This document shows, piece after piece, positions 63,451 to 64,000 of a stretch of DNA of 64,000 nucleotides. Made by a program: the position numbers and the translations under genes. Source of the DNA: Cardinium endosymbiont cBtQ1 of Bemisia tabaci (GTDB lineage Bacteria > Bacteroidota > Bacteroidia > Cytophagales > Amoebophilaceae). The stretch spans positions 310,001-374,000 of the forward strand of contig NZ_CBQZ010000001.1 in assembly GCF_000689375.1 (NCBI RefSeq), read 5' to 3'. The notes beneath the pieces are model-generated. The model ran no database searches and was not told where the DNA came from. It saw only the letters and a program-made list of their open reading frames with translations. Numbering within the stretch: position 1 is the first letter of the stretch; every line of letters begins with the position of its first letter.

Positions 63451-64000
63451 TAGAGAAGAACTAAAGAAAAGCTTTGAAAAGGGATCTATTCCTACCCAAC
63501 GTGATTTTGAAGACTTGATAGATTCCATGTTCCATAAACAAGATGATAAAATTCTTTCTCAAGATTATGGCTTAAGTTTATCTCCTAAAGGTAGTTCCGC
63601 TAAGTTGATAACCTTTTTTAATAACTTAAATGATTTTAAGCCTACTTGGAGCATTGAACAATATCCTAAAAATACGCCAGCTTTTGGGTTTAATCTTGTT
63701 GATAAAGAAGGAGAGAGTAGATTCCTTGTCCAGTCTAATGGCCATGTTGGTATAGGCACCACCAATCCATTAGAAAAATTAACTGTAAATGGTAACGTCA
63801 GTATGCATGGGCGTAGGGGAGCATATGCTTCTGGTGAAGTCCCTGGAGATGGCACTTGGTATAATATTACACCTCCATTAAATGCATGCCATGCATTTGA
63901 AGTCATTGCTAAAATTGGTAAAAAAGGTCGTGGTTTATATGCTATGAGTCATGCTATAGCACTCAGTACATTTGGAGATTCTAGCAATAAAGTTAGTACC
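63437..64000 (+). CDS. Tail-fibre-like protein (3' end outside window)
   Basis: The frame starts at ATG 63437, inside the end of the baseplate gene, and is open to the window edge (188 codons seen). It starts MAITSREELKKSFEKGSIPT, then DFEDLIDSMFHKQ, a segment common at the start of phage-type fibre proteins. NGHVGIGTTNPLEKLTVNGN, the repeat often found in tail fibres and adhesins before trimeric chaperone domains, follows. Likely the fibre or spike-side component of the injection system that contacts the target cell. Confidence 0.75.
   Translation, partial: MAITSREELKKSFEKGSIPTQRDFEDLIDSMFHKQDDKILSQDYGLSLSPKGSSAKLITFFNNLNDFKPTWSIEQYPKNTPAFGFNLVDKEGESRFLVQSNGHVGIGTTNPLEKLTVNGNVSMHGRRGAYASGEVPGDGTWYNITPPLNACHAFEVIAKIGKKGRGLYAMSHAIALSTFGDSSNKVST

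Overview
The window is about 64 kb of AT-rich chromosome from an intracellular Bacteroidetes symbiont. The best fit is the Cardinium/Amoebophilus group (Amoebophilaceae), at moderate confidence for the genus. The evidence is Bacteroidetes-type core genes (DUF3822-like, DUF4296-like, a YbeY with the Bacteroidetes His-to-Asp ligand change, SPOR and OmpH/SurA proteins), eukaryote-like effector candidates with ankyrin, RING and C2H2 zinc-finger domains, pieces of an Afp/T6SS-iv type contractile injection system, and heavy insertion-sequence load with much IS rubble.

Layout. 1-8.2 kb is housekeeping: pdhB-tpiA-rbfA-uvrC-GT2 packed as one operon, then ybeY on the other strand and a plsB-like/gpsA pair that makes and acylates glycerol 3-phosphate. 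8.2-13.6 kb is an accessory island: an ankyrin-RING protein and a convergent ankyrin/zinc-finger protein on either side of an IS, followed by an IS3 remnant split by an IS5-family element. 13.6-20.8 kb carries a 1,713-codon tape-measure-like gene with a recent in-frame duplication and a large lipoprotein of unknown function. 21-22.7 kb has a PDDEXK (Rpn-like) gene with a 12-bp minisatellite and a SPOR lipoprotein. 23-27.6 kb has atpD and a periplasmic chaperone cluster (OmpH/Skp, two SurA-like proteins). 27.7-36.7 kb has an ankyrin lipoprotein candidate, mutS, two tRNAs, a SemiSWEET transporter, a YfcE-like phosphoesterase, tatD and an LptD-like outer-membrane protein.

36.8-38.7 kb is IS rubble. 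38.7-46.3 kb returns to core genes: dnaG, rlmB, initiator tRNA, era, yidD, mgtE and a 2-oxoacid dehydrogenase E2. 46.3-49 kb holds a possible group II intron fragment and one IS982-family element nested inside another, between two small membrane-protein genes. 49-53.2 kb is gyrB, a stand-alone KOW-Smr protein and lineage-specific Bacteroidetes genes. 53.2-55 kb is a three-layer nest: a deleted IS3 derivative that received a MITE-like element and an IS5-family element. 55-59.5 kb has accA, an IS982 element, a 64-bp perfect palindrome, birA, truB and a membrane protein. 59.7-64 kb holds a baseplate-J-like injection-system protein and the start of a tail-fibre-like gene that runs out of the window.

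How they may work together: the injection-system genes (tape measure at 13.7 kb, baseplate and fibre at 60-64 kb) are split between two loci and imply a contractile device facing the host. The ankyrin/RING/zinc-finger proteins are candidate host-directed effectors, although all three seem to start with Sec-type or lipoprotein-type signals. OmpH/SurA/LptD indicate that outer-membrane assembly is kept. SemiSWEET suggests sugar exchange with the host cell.
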